Shown one piece after another: positions 5,783-11,954 of a DNA stretch of 11,954 nt. The stretch comes from Scatomorpha pullicola. Its GTDB lineage: Bacteria; Bacillota; Clostridia; Oscillospirales; Oscillospiraceae. The position numbers and the translations under genes are program-made. The stretch spans positions 1 to 11,954 of the forward strand of contig DVJU01000016.1 of NCBI GenBank assembly GCA_018716545.1, given 5' to 3'. Each line of letters starts with the position of its first letter. Position 1 is the first letter of the stretch. Under the pieces are notes generated by a model. It had not been told where the DNA came from. It searched no databases and worked only from the letters and a program-made list of their open reading frames with translations.

Positions 5783-7005
5783 ATCGCGGGCACCTCCTCC
5801 CTGTTATCTATGGCGCCCTGTATGCGCTTTATCTCCAGCGACTCCACAAAGGCCTGGAACCGCGTGCGGAGCTGTCCGGCGGCGGCCGTGGTATAGTCCC
5901 TCTCTATCTGGCACACGGGCAGAGTGCCCGGCACCTCGTAGCCCTCGGTGAGCCATATGGCGTCCTGCGCGCGCTCATAGCCCCAGTACTCGCAGAACTT
6001 CATGCTCTCCACGATCACGCCCTCCGCGCCGTACTCGCGGGCTTTGTCGTAGACGTAGCGCTTGCGCTCCTTGAGCGCCTGAGGCCCCATCGCGCGCGGG
6101 CAGTGGTTGTTCCACAGGTAATAGCGCGCGATGGCGTGCAGGGGAGACTCTCCCTCCCCTACGGCGATGCCCTCGCGCCCCGGCATGGAGCCGAAGCAGT
6201 AGCGGTCGGCGCAGACATAGGCTCCGCACATCTCCAGCATCTTGGTGAACTCGGGGTCGTCTATCTCGCTGCCCACCACCATGACGCGGGCGCGATACGC
6301 CGGTTTCGGCTCCGGCTCGCGGTGCTTCAGCTCCTCGAGCGTCTCGCGCAGCATGGGCAGCAGCAGATCCTTGGGACAGGTCAGCGTACACAGCTGGATG
6401 ACGTGGAACTCATAGCCGGTCAGCACCGGGTTCTCCGCCTTCCTCAGTTCGCCCATCTCGGTTATGATGCGGCAGACCTCGTTGTGCCGCTCTATCGCCG
6501 CCATGAGCTTCTCATCCGAGAAATCCACGCCGTAGACGCGCTCGAGCGGCTCGATGACCTTCTGCCTGAGCTGCCGCTCATAGTAGCCCTCGTGCCACTC
6601 GCTGCGGTTGATGGGCATATCCAGGCAGGAGACGAAGAACTTCTCGTTGGGAATCAGCTCGCAGTAGTCAAAGTACTGCTCCATGCGGTTCATGGTCGTG
6701 CAGCACTCCTGCCCCAGGAGCGCCGAGATGAAGTTGTACCCGCCTTCAAACGCCCTCTCGAGTATGCTCTTGGAGTACGGACACGAGCGGTTGGTCATGT
6801 AATACGTGGCCATGTCCGGGCTGAAGCAGCCCGGCGCGCGCAGTCTCACACCGAAGCAGCCGTCCACGTCCAGCAGCACCTCCGGCACGTGCGAGCAGTT
6901 GTACGCCAGCGCCAGTCTCCCCTCAGAGCAGGCACGTTTGACCAGGTCATTGTTCGCCGAACGCAAGAGTTCCTCGAATTCGATCATGTGCTTTAAGTCT
7001 CGCAA
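5779..7005 (-). CDS. 2-hydroxyacyl-CoA dehydratase / benzoyl-CoA reductase family, second subunit
   Basis: 408 residues, normal for the smaller HGD-D subunits. Family features are LAYNCSHVPEVLLDVDGCFGVRL (32-54), a cysteine with the YSKS motif (C75-PYSKS), YFDYCELIPNEKF with SCLDMPINRSEWHEGYYERQL (111-146), the helix ending in NEVCRI, and in the C-lobe ARVMVVGSEIDDPEF (239-253), MKFCEYWGYE (335-344) and QIERDYTTAAAGQLRTRFQAFVE (366-388). C37, C75 and C338 are likely cluster ligands. The start is decided by AAGGGGGG 6 nt before TTG at 7005; the in-frame ATG at 6987 has no ribosome binding site. First gene of a four-gene operon, coupled by a 4-nt overlap to the 534-aa subunit. No HgdC/FldI-type activator ATPase is in the window. 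Confidence 0.85.
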   Translation of the reverse strand: MRDLKHMIEFEELLRSANNDLVKRACSEGRLALAYNCSHVPEVLLDVDGCFGVRLRAPGCFSPDMATYYMTNRSCPYSKSILERAFEGGYNFISALLGQECCTTMNRMEQYFDYCELIPNEKFFVSCLDMPINRSEWHEGYYERQLRQKVIEPLERVYGVDFSDEKLMAAIERHNEVCRIITEMGELRKAENPVLTGYEFHVIQLCTLTCPKDLLLPMLRETLEELKHREPEPKPAYRARVMVVGSEIDDPEFTKMLEMCGAYVCADRYCFGSMPGREGIAVGEGESPLHAIARYYLWNNHCPRAMGPQALKERKRYVYDKAREYGAEGVIVESMKFCEYWGYERAQDAIWLTEGYEVPGTLPVCQIERDYTTAAAGQLRTRFQAFVESLEIKRIQGAIDNREEVPAI

Positions 7006-7036
7006 AGCTTACCCCCCTTTGTTTAATCAGGCTTTG
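7003..7036 (-). promoter_or_regulatory. Helix that can mask the TTG start of the dehydratase operon
   Basis: In the mRNA CAAAGC (7031-7036) is complementary to GCUUUG (7003-7008), which contains the UUG start codon at 7005-7003. The loop holds the AAGGGGGG ribosome binding site. Formation of this 6-bp helix would hinder initiation. Just upstream, GGUCU/AGACC (about 7035-7049) forms a competing small hairpin. Confidence 0.4.
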
Positions 7037-7062
7037 GTCTAATCAAGACCCCTATAAATAGC

Positions 7063-7089
7063 AAAAAAGCCCGGCGAGCAAGCGCCAGC
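7063..7089 (-). terminator. Intrinsic terminator inside the dehydratase-operon leader
   Basis: On the minus strand GCUGGCG (7083-7089) pairs with CGCCGGGC (7069-7076), seven pairs with one bulged G, loop of about 6 nt, followed by six U residues (7063-7068). It lies about 60 nt after the predicted transcription start and about 60 nt before the TTG start. Upstream GUCCGG (7112-7117) is complementary to the CCGGGC arm, giving an alternative antiterminator helix. Confidence 0.65.
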
Positions 7090-7135
7090 CATATTCTGCA
7101 ACGCCACCCATCCGGACACTTAACTGCCGATTTCC

Positions 7136-7152
7136 TGACAATCTTATTGTCA
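7136..7152. promoter_or_regulatory. Perfect palindromic operator at the dehydratase-operon start site
   Basis: TGACAAT (7136-7142) and ATTGTCA (7146-7152) are perfect inverted repeats around CTT. The site begins 2 nt downstream of the -10 box and covers the predicted start near 7148, the classical place for a repressor. Confidence 0.6.
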
Positions 7153-7154
7153 AC

Positions 7155-7183
7155 ATTATACTGCCGGCGGCAGCGATAGTCAA
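7155..7183 (-). promoter_or_regulatory. Sigma-A-type promoter of the dehydratase operon
   Basis: On the minus strand TTGACT (7178-7183) and a perfect TATAAT (7155-7160) are separated by 17 nt. The start is predicted near 7148, giving a leader of about 143 nt before the TTG start. Confidence 0.85.
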
Positions 7184-7323
7184 CAGAAATTGTGAATAAT
7201 TTGCGAATCATGCGCCGGGCGACCCCTTCCTATCCGCCCGGGGCGCTCGCCTCCGAGCGGAAAAAGCTGAAACATACGCCCCGTTCTTTCGTCTATATAA
7301 AAAAGCCAAAGGGAGGGCTGCAT
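7184..7323 (+). other. Upstream region of the SLH beta-helix gene
   Basis: Between the divergent promoter and the ATG at 7324 I see a GC-rich inverted repeat, CCGGGCG (7215-7221) with CGCCCGG (7235-7241), and a TATATAA stretch (7294-7300) with no good -35 box at 17 nt. GGGAGGG (7311-7317) is the ribosome binding site. No plus-strand promoter can be named with confidence. Confidence 0.4.
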
Positions 7324-9012
7324 ATGAAAAAACTGTTATCGGCTGCGCTCGGCCTCGCGCTCGTGCTTGCGCTGGCGCTGGTACCGGCCTTTGCGGACGG
7401 CGGAGCCGCGGTATCGGACATGTCCGGCCTGGAGGCGGCCATAGAGGCCGCGCAGCCGGGCGACGTCATAACGCTCGCGCCGGGCACTTACACGCCGCGC
7501 GGCGGGGCGCTGACAATAGACAAGGCCGTCAGCCTGGAAGGCGCCGGCACCGGCACGGTGGAGTTCAACGGCGCCATAGTCTACGACCTCAAGGACGCCA
7601 TACGCGGCTCGCGCGTCGAGCTGCGAAACCTGAGCATAAACGCCGTGACCGGGCGGGACTGCGGTGCCGCGATAGTCTCCGGGCGCGGCTGGGTGCTCGC
7701 GCTGGAGAATTGCAGCTTCAACGGCTGGAAGTACGGCGCGGCGATCTACCCCGACTGCCGCAGCTGCACCCTGGACGTCAGCGGAGGGAGCTTCAACTGC
7801 TTCTGCGCCGTGAGCATCTCCGACCACGGCGGCAACGGCGTGCAGCGCTTCGAGCCGGCGGGCAGCGGACTTTTCGAGTACCACAAGTATAACGGCGACA
7901 AGGCCGCATATTTCTATGACTACGACCCCATGAACGCGGACTACGCCGCCGCGGACTACACGCCCGGCGGCAGCGTGAGCGCCGCCTGGCCGGTGTCGGC
8001 GAGGATAGGCGACAGGTTCTACGGGAGCCTTGACGCGGCGCTCAAGGCCGCCGGAAGCGGCGACACGGTCTACGCGCTGACCGGCTCCGAGAGCGGCGCG
8101 GGGACCACGGTGACGGTCAAGGCCGGCGTCACGCTGGAGATACGCGAGGGCGTCAGCGTGTTTGAGGGCGTGGTCAACAACGGCACGGTGAAAAACGGCG
8201 GCGTCATACGCGGCGGCATAGGCGGCGAGGGCGAGGTGCTCACGCTGGTGCGCGCCGAGCCGGAGCCGGCGTCGCTGGACGTGTCCGTCACGGACAAGTC
8301 CGGGCGCGCATACGAGGGCGAGCCGGGCACGAAGGACTTCTACCTCCCCGCCGGGGACTACACCTTTGCCTTTTCGGGCGAGGGCTATTACAGCGCGGCG
8401 GTCAACGTGTCCGTCACGCCGGAGCGCTACCAGATAGTGCGCCAGAGCGTCGACCCCAAGCTGAGCTTCTCCGACGTGGACAGCTCCGACTGGTTCTATG
8501 AGTACGTGTTCACCGCCTACTCCAAGGGGCTGATGCAGGGCATCACCGAGACCGGCTTCGCCCCCGGCGGCACGGTCACCAGAGCTATGGCCGCAACCAT
8601 CATCTACCGCCTGGCGGGCGAGCCGGCGATGCCGGACAGCAACTGGGGCTATCCCTACGCAGACGTCGAGGGCTCCGCGTGGTACGCCAAGGCCGTGTAC
8701 TGGGCGAGGCAGAACAACATCGTAAACGGCACCGGCGAGGACACCTTCTCCCCCGATGCGCCCGTGACGCGCGAGCAGCTGGCCGCGATGCTGTACCGCT
8801 ACGCGGCCTTCGCCGGACAGAGCACGGCCGCGTCCGGCGGCCTCGGCGGCTTCACCGACGCCTCGGCCATAAGCTCCTGGGCGCGCGAGGCCGCGGCCTG
8901 GGTCAGCGAGCGCGGCATAATCACCGGCACGGACGGGAACCGCTTCGACCCCCAGGGTCAGGCCACCCGCGCCCAGCTGGCCGCGATGCTCTGCCGCATG
9001 ACAGAAACTTGA
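7324..9012 (+). CDS. SLH-anchored surface protein with beta-helix and PEGA-like modules
   Basis: 562 residues. GGGAGGG 6 nt upstream and a signal peptide set the start at ATG 7324. The signal is MKKLLSAALGLALVLALALVPAFA, cut before DGG. Residues about 30-215 look like a right-handed beta-helix: GLEAAIEAAQPGDVITLAPGTY, then repeats of hydrophobic and Gly/Asn turns. About 225-310 is a second solenoid unit beginning with IGDRFYGSLDAALKAAGSGDTVYAL. About 315-375 resembles a PEGA-type beta-sandwich (YLPAGDYTFAFSGEGYYSAAVNVSV). Three SLH domains close the protein, near residues 382, 445 and 510, with motifs TRAM, TREQ and TRAQ. SLH triplets bind pyruvylated secondary cell-wall polymer, so the protein sits on the cell surface. 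No catalytic residues of polysaccharide lyases are evident; role and ligand are unknown. Isoleucine is mostly ATA. Transcribed divergently from the dehydratase operon. Confidence 0.88.
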   Translation: MKKLLSAALGLALVLALALVPAFADGGAAVSDMSGLEAAIEAAQPGDVITLAPGTYTPRGGALTIDKAVSLEGAGTGTVEFNGAIVYDLKDAIRGSRVELRNLSINAVTGRDCGAAIVSGRGWVLALENCSFNGWKYGAAIYPDCRSCTLDVSGGSFNCFCAVSISDHGGNGVQRFEPAGSGLFEYHKYNGDKAAYFYDYDPMNADYAAADYTPGGSVSAAWPVSARIGDRFYGSLDAALKAAGSGDTVYALTGSESGAGTTVTVKAGVTLEIREGVSVFEGVVNNGTVKNGGVIRGGIGGEGEVLTLVRAEPEPASLDVSVTDKSGRAYEGEPGTKDFYLPAGDYTFAFSGEGYYSAAVNVSVTPERYQIVRQSVDPKLSFSDVDSSDWFYEYVFTAYSKGLMQGITETGFAPGGTVTRAMAATIIYRLAGEPAMPDSNWGYPYADVEGSAWYAKAVYWARQNNIVNGTGEDTFSPDAPVTREQLAAMLYRYAAFAGQSTAASGGLGGFTDASAISSWAREAAAWVSERGIITGTDGNRFDPQGQATRAQLAAMLCRMTET

Positions 9013-9015
9013 GAC

Positions 9016-9048
9016 TGTTAAAAAAGGCCTCGACGGCCTTTTTTAACA
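9016..9048. terminator. Intrinsic terminator of the SLH beta-helix gene
   Basis: TGTTAAAAAAGGCC (9016-9029) and GGCCTTTTTTAACA (9035-9048) form a perfect 14-bp stem with loop TCGAC. The T-run is part of the stem, and the element is symmetric, so it could stop transcription from either side. It begins 3 nt after the stop codon. Confidence 0.88.
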
Positions 9049-9059
9049 ATAAAGTCCCC

Positions 9060-9219
9060 CGGCCGCGAGCGGCCGATGAAGACCGGCGCTGCGCTCTGCG
9101 CCTCGGTTGTCCGCCAAAGGCGGACAATTCGACGCTCGCTTCGCGAGAAGTATTTTCGGCGACGTACACGCCGCCGCCGAAAATGATCCCAGTCCCTTTC
9201 GCGCCCATAGGGCGCGAAA
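9060..9219. repeat. Array of five hairpins in a gene-free region
   Basis: Between two terminators lie five successive inverted repeats: CGGCCGC/GCGGCCG (9060-9075), TTGTCCGCC/GGCGGACAA (9107-9127), CTCGC/GCGAG (9135-9147), TTTTCGGCG/CGCCGAAAA (9153-9183) and TTTCGCGCCC/GGGCGCGAAA (9197-9219). All arms are perfect. No credible ORF with a ribosome binding site covers them. This density suggests a REP-like dispersed repeat or a structured RNA; a single copy cannot tell which. Confidence 0.55.
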
Positions 9220-9242
9220 CTCTGCGAGGCTTTTTTCAAGCT

Positions 9243-9280
9243 AACGCAAAAGGCGCCCCATCCGGGGCGCCTTTTGCGTT
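9243..9280. terminator. Intrinsic terminator of the SGNH hydrolase gene
   Basis: A perfect 17-bp stem, 9243-9259 with 9264-9280, has loop ATCC. It contains four A on one arm and four T on the other and works in principle in both directions. It overlaps the first base of the TAA stop codon of the minus-strand gene. Confidence 0.85.
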
Positions 9281-9978
9281 TATTCTTCCTCCTCGTCGGG
9301 GACGTCTATGCCTATGCCCTCGGCGACGAAGCGGGCGTAGCCGACAGTGCCGTCGGGGGTGAGGTGGATGCCGTCGTCGCTGCGAATCCAGCTGCTGTGC
9401 TCCTCTGCGACCTCTGTCCAGTTCAGGACGTGCAGGTTGTCGTACTCCTCGGCGAGGGCGTAGATGAGGTCGTTGGTCTCGTCCTGCCAGTCGAGGTAGC
9501 GGCCGTAGCAGGTGACCCAGTAGATGGTCCTGTCCTCGCCCAGGAAGTCCAGCACGCGCTCGCCCTCCTCAATCGGGAAGGGGCTGTTGGAGCCGAGGCC
9601 GATGACGACGGTGTCGTATATCTCGCCGGCGGCCTCCATGTCGTAGAGTATGTCCATGGCCTCCACCAGCTGCCTGCCCTGCTTGGCGTTCACAACGCAG
9701 TTGGGTATGTACTCGTACAGGGCGTTTTCCGCGGCGACCATGATGGAGTCGCCTATGAGCGTCACCCGCTCGGGCGCGGGGGGCTTGGTGTCCTCCGGCG
9801 TCGGCTGCGCGCTCGGCTGAGGCACGGGAGTGGCGGGCTGAACGCTGGGCACGATGATGCCGGGCAGGTCGTCCGACGGCTCGGCGTCGCGCCCGGTGAC
9901 TATCAGCACTACGGCGAGGACTATTATGACCGCGACCAGTCCTACCAGCGCGGCGGGTTTCCAACCAAATTTTTTCAT
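9280..9978 (-). CDS. Membrane-anchored SGNH/GDSL-type hydrolase
   Basis: 232 residues. GGAGGA (9985-9990) 6 nt upstream sets the start at ATG 9978; the frame stays open further upstream but crosses the promoter. Residues about 8-28 form a single membrane anchor (AALVGLVAVIIVLAVVLIV), followed by a Pro/Gln/Ser-rich wall-spanning linker to about residue 70. The outer domain has SGNH blocks: block I VTLIGDSIMV with nucleophile S78, GLGSN with N131, and block V DDGIHLTPDG with D202 and H205 completing the triad. This arrangement resembles the extracellular SGNH domain of OatA-type peptidoglycan O-acetyltransferases but lacks the acyltransferase membrane domain. It probably transfers or removes acetyl groups on a cell-wall or surface glycan; the substrate is inferred only. 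It has its own promoter. Confidence 0.83.
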   Translation of the reverse strand: MKKFGWKPAALVGLVAVIIVLAVVLIVTGRDAEPSDDLPGIIVPSVQPATPVPQPSAQPTPEDTKPPAPERVTLIGDSIMVAAENALYEYIPNCVVNAKQGRQLVEAMDILYDMEAAGEIYDTVVIGLGSNSPFPIEEGERVLDFLGEDRTIYWVTCYGRYLDWQDETNDLIYALAEEYDNLHVLNWTEVAEEHSSWIRSDDGIHLTPDGTVGYARFVAEGIGIDVPDEEEE

Positions 9979-10000
9979 GCGCAATCCTCCATGGCACAAC

Positions 10001-10029
10001 ATAGTACCACTTTTCCCGCGCAAAAGCAA
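10001..10029 (-). promoter_or_regulatory. Extended -10 promoter for the SGNH hydrolase gene
   Basis: On the minus strand TTGCTT (10024-10029) is 17 nt from TACTAT (10001-10006), which is preceded by TGG, an extended -10 element. It lies just beyond the terminator of the upstream SLH gene and 23 nt before the ATG. Confidence 0.55.
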
Positions 10030-10043
10030 ATCGTAATTTGTCG

Positions 10044-10077
10044 AAAAAATGGCCGGCTCACACAAAGTGAGCCGGCC
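10044..10077 (-). terminator. Intrinsic terminator of the second SLH gene
   Basis: On the minus strand GGCCGGCTCAC (10067-10077) pairs with GTGAGCCGGCC (10051-10061), a perfect 11-bp stem with a 5-nt loop, followed by A and six U residues (10044-10049). It begins about 37 nt after the stop codon; a smaller GGGGC/GCCCC hairpin lies at 10096-10108. Confidence 0.9.
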
Positions 10078-10114
10078 GCTGTTCAAGTGCTGCCCGGGGC
10101 TGCGCCCCTATCGA

Positions 10115-11954
10115 TCATATCCTGTACTCCATGCAGAAGCGCATCAGCATGGCGGCGAGCTGGGCGCGGGTGGCCTGACCCTGCGGGGACAGGTAGCCGG
10201 TGCCGGTGCCGTCCATAATGCCCTCGCCGCAGGCCCACTGCAGGGCGCTGAAGGCGTATTCGCTGATGCGGTTGGCATCATAGTAGCTGAGGATATTGGT
10301 GTTCGCGCCTGCGCTCGTGTTGTAGTGACGGTACTGCGCGTAGCGGTACAGCATCGTCGCCAGCTGCTCGCGGGTCACGGCGGTGTTGGGCGCGAAGGTC
10401 GTCGTGGTCATGCCGTTGACGATGTCGTTGGCCTCGGCCCAGATGACGGCGTCGGCGTACCAGGCGCCGTTGGACACGTCATAGAACGGGCTGGAGCCGC
10501 GCACCGTCGGGCTGCCGGCCATGCGGTAGAGTATCTGCACGACCATGGCGCGGGTGGTGGTGGCGTCAGGGGCGAACTGCGTGGACGTCACGCCGTCCAT
10601 GATGTCGCGCCAATAGACGAAGCTGACCGCGTCGTAGAACCACTGGCCGCGCGACACGTCGGTGAACGGCATCGTCGTGCGGACGAACTCGGCGTCGACC
10701 GTCACGCGCACGCCGGGCATGGCGAAGCGGAAGACGTTGCCGCGCACGTGCTCGACCTTGACGGTGTTGCCGCTCGGCCTGGTGACAGTCAGGTCGGAGA
10801 GCCTGTAACCGGCGTCGGGGTTAACAGTTATGTAAACCCATTCGCCCTCCTCGGCATACCTCGTGTCCACGCTCACCGTACCATGCTCAGTGTTGGCGAT
10901 GTAGACACGGTATTCGGGATGCTCGTCAAGCTGGACTCGTATAGTCCTTGCTGTACCACTCACAGTAACATCGCCGTACTCGCTGTCATATCCGCCATAA
11001 GAAACAACATATCTGTATGTGCCGTTAGGAACAAGATAGCTGTTGCCCTCTCTGTTGACAGGACGAAGTTCATCGTGCCAGTAGTAGTACAGTTCTATGT
11101 CCGCACCAGCTGGCGCGACGGTAAAGCTCAACGAAGTGAGCACCGGGTGGTTTTCCGTAATACCGCTGACCGTACCATAATTGATTATAATGCCATTGTT
11201 AGTGAGAGAATAGCCACTCGGGATAGTGAGTGCAGCGCCACCACGGATAACAAGCTTTTCGCCGCTGCCAAGAGCGGCATTTGTGGTCATCGTATAGTCG
11301 TCGATTAGCTCGATAGTTTCGCCAGCCGTGTTGTCACCAAGCGCATCCTCAAGCGTTTCGTAAGTAGTATCTCCGACAACTGCAATGACCTTCACGGGCT
11401 CAGGTTCCGGGGCTACAGGCGGTTTTTCATCAGGCGGCTGAGGATAATCATCGTCGCCTTCTTCGCCGGGTTCCGGTTCTTCGGGGGCATTGTCAGTATA
11501 GTAAACCACACCGTCCTTCTCATATGAAACAAGGCCAAGTGTGTTGGAAACTATGGCTCTGCATGTAGTGTCCATTATGGGCACCTCAGAGGTAAGCTCT
11601 GTGCCGACAACAGACACCATGCTCATACTTCCACCCGTGATGTCAATGGCCACTTTCTCGTCAACTATACGGCAACCCTGAAGCACTACAGACGCATCTA
11701 TAACGTTGAGTGTTCCAACTATGTTGAGGTTAGTAAATACAACGCTGCTGTTCTTAACAGTAACATCGCCGGTAATAGTTTTTCCGCCGCCATCAAGAGT
11801 GAAGGGCTGCGGTGCATTGGGTCCGTAGATTATATCCACGTCACCACTGATATTTTCCTCGAGCGTGACAGTACCGTTAGACCCTACGGCCTTGATTGCA
11901 TCTTTCAGTGCCTCAAGGCTATCAATCTTTTTATCTTCCACAGGCTCCGCCGGA
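10115..11954 (-). CDS. SLH-anchored modular surface protein, N-terminus outside the window
   Basis: About 612 residues are visible, and the frame is open to the window edge. A GTG at 11941 is poorly placed for initiation and no signal peptide follows it, so the true start is off-window. Modules in protein order: a beta-solenoid (about 11930-11500; GTVTLEENISGDV, TITGDVTVKNSSVVFTNLNI); an acidic proline linker (PEEPEPGEEGDDDYPQPPDE); a second solenoid unit starting VVGDTTYETLEDAL (about 11380-11130); a PEGA-like sandwich (YLVPNGTYRYVVSYGGYDSEYGDV); one InlB-type repeat (HGTVSVDTRYAEEGE to MPGVRVTVDAEF, about 10900-10680); and three SLH domains (about 10670-10120) with TRAM, TREQ and TRAQ motifs. 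It is a paralogue of the SLH protein at 7324. Wall-anchored through SLH; function unknown. The N-terminal part is clearly more AT-rich than the SLH part. Confidence 0.88.
   Translation of the reverse strand, partial: PAEPVEDKKIDSLEALKDAIKAVGSNGTVTLEENISGDVDIIYGPNAPQPFTLDGGGKTITGDVTVKNSSVVFTNLNIVGTLNVIDASVVLQGCRIVDEKVAIDITGGSMSMVSVVGTELTSEVPIMDTTCRAIVSNTLGLVSYEKDGVVYYTDNAPEEPEPGEEGDDDYPQPPDEKPPVAPEPEPVKVIAVVGDTTYETLEDALGDNTAGETIELIDDYTMTTNAALGSGEKLVIRGGAALTIPSGYSLTNNGIIINYGTVSGITENHPVLTSLSFTVAPAGADIELYYYWHDELRPVNREGNSYLVPNGTYRYVVSYGGYDSEYGDVTVSGTARTIRVQLDEHPEYRVYIANTEHGTVSVDTRYAEEGEWVYITVNPDAGYRLSDLTVTRPSGNTVKVEHVRGNVFRFAMPGVRVTVDAEFVRTTMPFTDVSRGQWFYDAVSFVYWRDIMDGVTSTQFAPDATTTRAMVVQILYRMAGSPTVRGSSPFYDVSNGAWYADAVIWAEANDIVNGMTTTTFAPNTAVTREQLATMLYRYAQYRHYNTSAGANTNILSYYDANRISEYAFSALQWACGEGIMDGTGTGYLSPQGQATRAQLAAMLMRFCMEYRI

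Noticed and set aside
4310..5896. Plus-strand ORF of 528 codons opposite the large dehydratase subunit
   Set aside because: It mirrors the real gene, is rich in Val/His/Ala/Arg as expected for an antisense frame of GC-rich DNA, has no family features, and the minus-strand reading has clear motifs and a ribosome binding site.
7023..7211. Minus-strand ORF of 62 codons upstream of the dehydratase operon
   Set aside because: It spans the TATAAT promoter, the palindrome and the leader terminator, so most of it would not be transcribed from its own start, and no family is recognisable.
7192..7323. 44-codon N-terminal extension of the SLH beta-helix protein
   Set aside because: The ATG at 7324 has a strong GGGAGGG at 6 nt and starts a textbook signal peptide; the extension would bury it.
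8921..9208. Minus-strand ORFs of 95 and 73 codons over 8921-9239
   Set aside because: They run through the terminator and the hairpin array, have Arg-rich composition and no good ribosome binding site.
9980..10086. 36-codon N-terminal extension of the SGNH hydrolase
   Set aside because: The extended frame crosses the promoter and the upstream gene's terminator, while ATG 9978 has GGAGGA at 6 nt and leads directly into a membrane anchor.
10049..11308. Plus-strand ORF of 419 codons opposite the second SLH gene
   Set aside because: Antisense shadow of three well-defined SLH domains; low-complexity composition and no ribosome binding site.
11939..11941. GTG as the true start of the second SLH protein
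   Set aside because: GGAG is only 3 nt away, no signal peptide follows, and the frame is open to the window edge; an exported SLH protein needs a signal peptide upstream.

Overview
The window looks like the chromosome of a GC-rich, anaerobic, Gram-positive Clostridia-type bacterium (Oscillospiraceae-like; this is inference). The basis is two S-layer-homology (SLH) surface proteins, a two-subunit 2-hydroxyacyl-CoA dehydratase/benzoyl-CoA reductase-type enzyme, a PfoR-type PTS EIIC, strong AGGAGG ribosome binding sites, sigma-A-like promoters and many intrinsic terminators. No rRNA, tRNA, insertion sequence, phage gene or CRISPR array was seen.

Layout. 1-162: 3' end of a plus-strand gene with a CxxCxxC tail, probably a 4Fe-4S aldo/keto reductase. 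246-674 (minus): small exported protein with one InlB-type repeat, behind a good promoter flanked by TGTAAC-type repeats. 916-1989 (minus): PfoR-like EIIC, with its own promoter and a perfect 20-bp palindrome at the start of the transcript. 2109-3497 (minus): MATE efflux transporter, preceded by a consensus promoter and a leader of about 125 nt that ends in an intrinsic terminator. 3739-7005 (minus): a compact four-gene operon transcribed in the order 408-aa subunit, 534-aa subunit, 52-aa membrane protein, 86-aa CPxCG protein. Its leader carries an operator-like palindrome, an intrinsic terminator and a helix over the TTG start codon. 7324-9012 (plus): SLH-anchored beta-helix protein. 9050-9240: gene-free, packed with perfect hairpins. 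9280-9978 (minus): membrane-anchored SGNH hydrolase. 10115-11954 (minus, 5' end outside the window): a second SLH protein built from modules shared with the first one and with the small exported protein.

How it fits together. The centre is a regulated metabolic locus: a radical-type acyl-CoA dehydratase or reductase pair with two unrecognised small partners. Its ATP-dependent activator is not in the window. A MATE exporter follows on the same strand with its own attenuator-like leader. The right third is cell-surface biology: two modular SLH proteins and an envelope-facing SGNH esterase. The points most worth following are the two attenuator-like leaders, the small proteins in the dehydratase operon, the operator palindromes, the hairpin array at 9060-9219 and the base-composition break inside the last gene.
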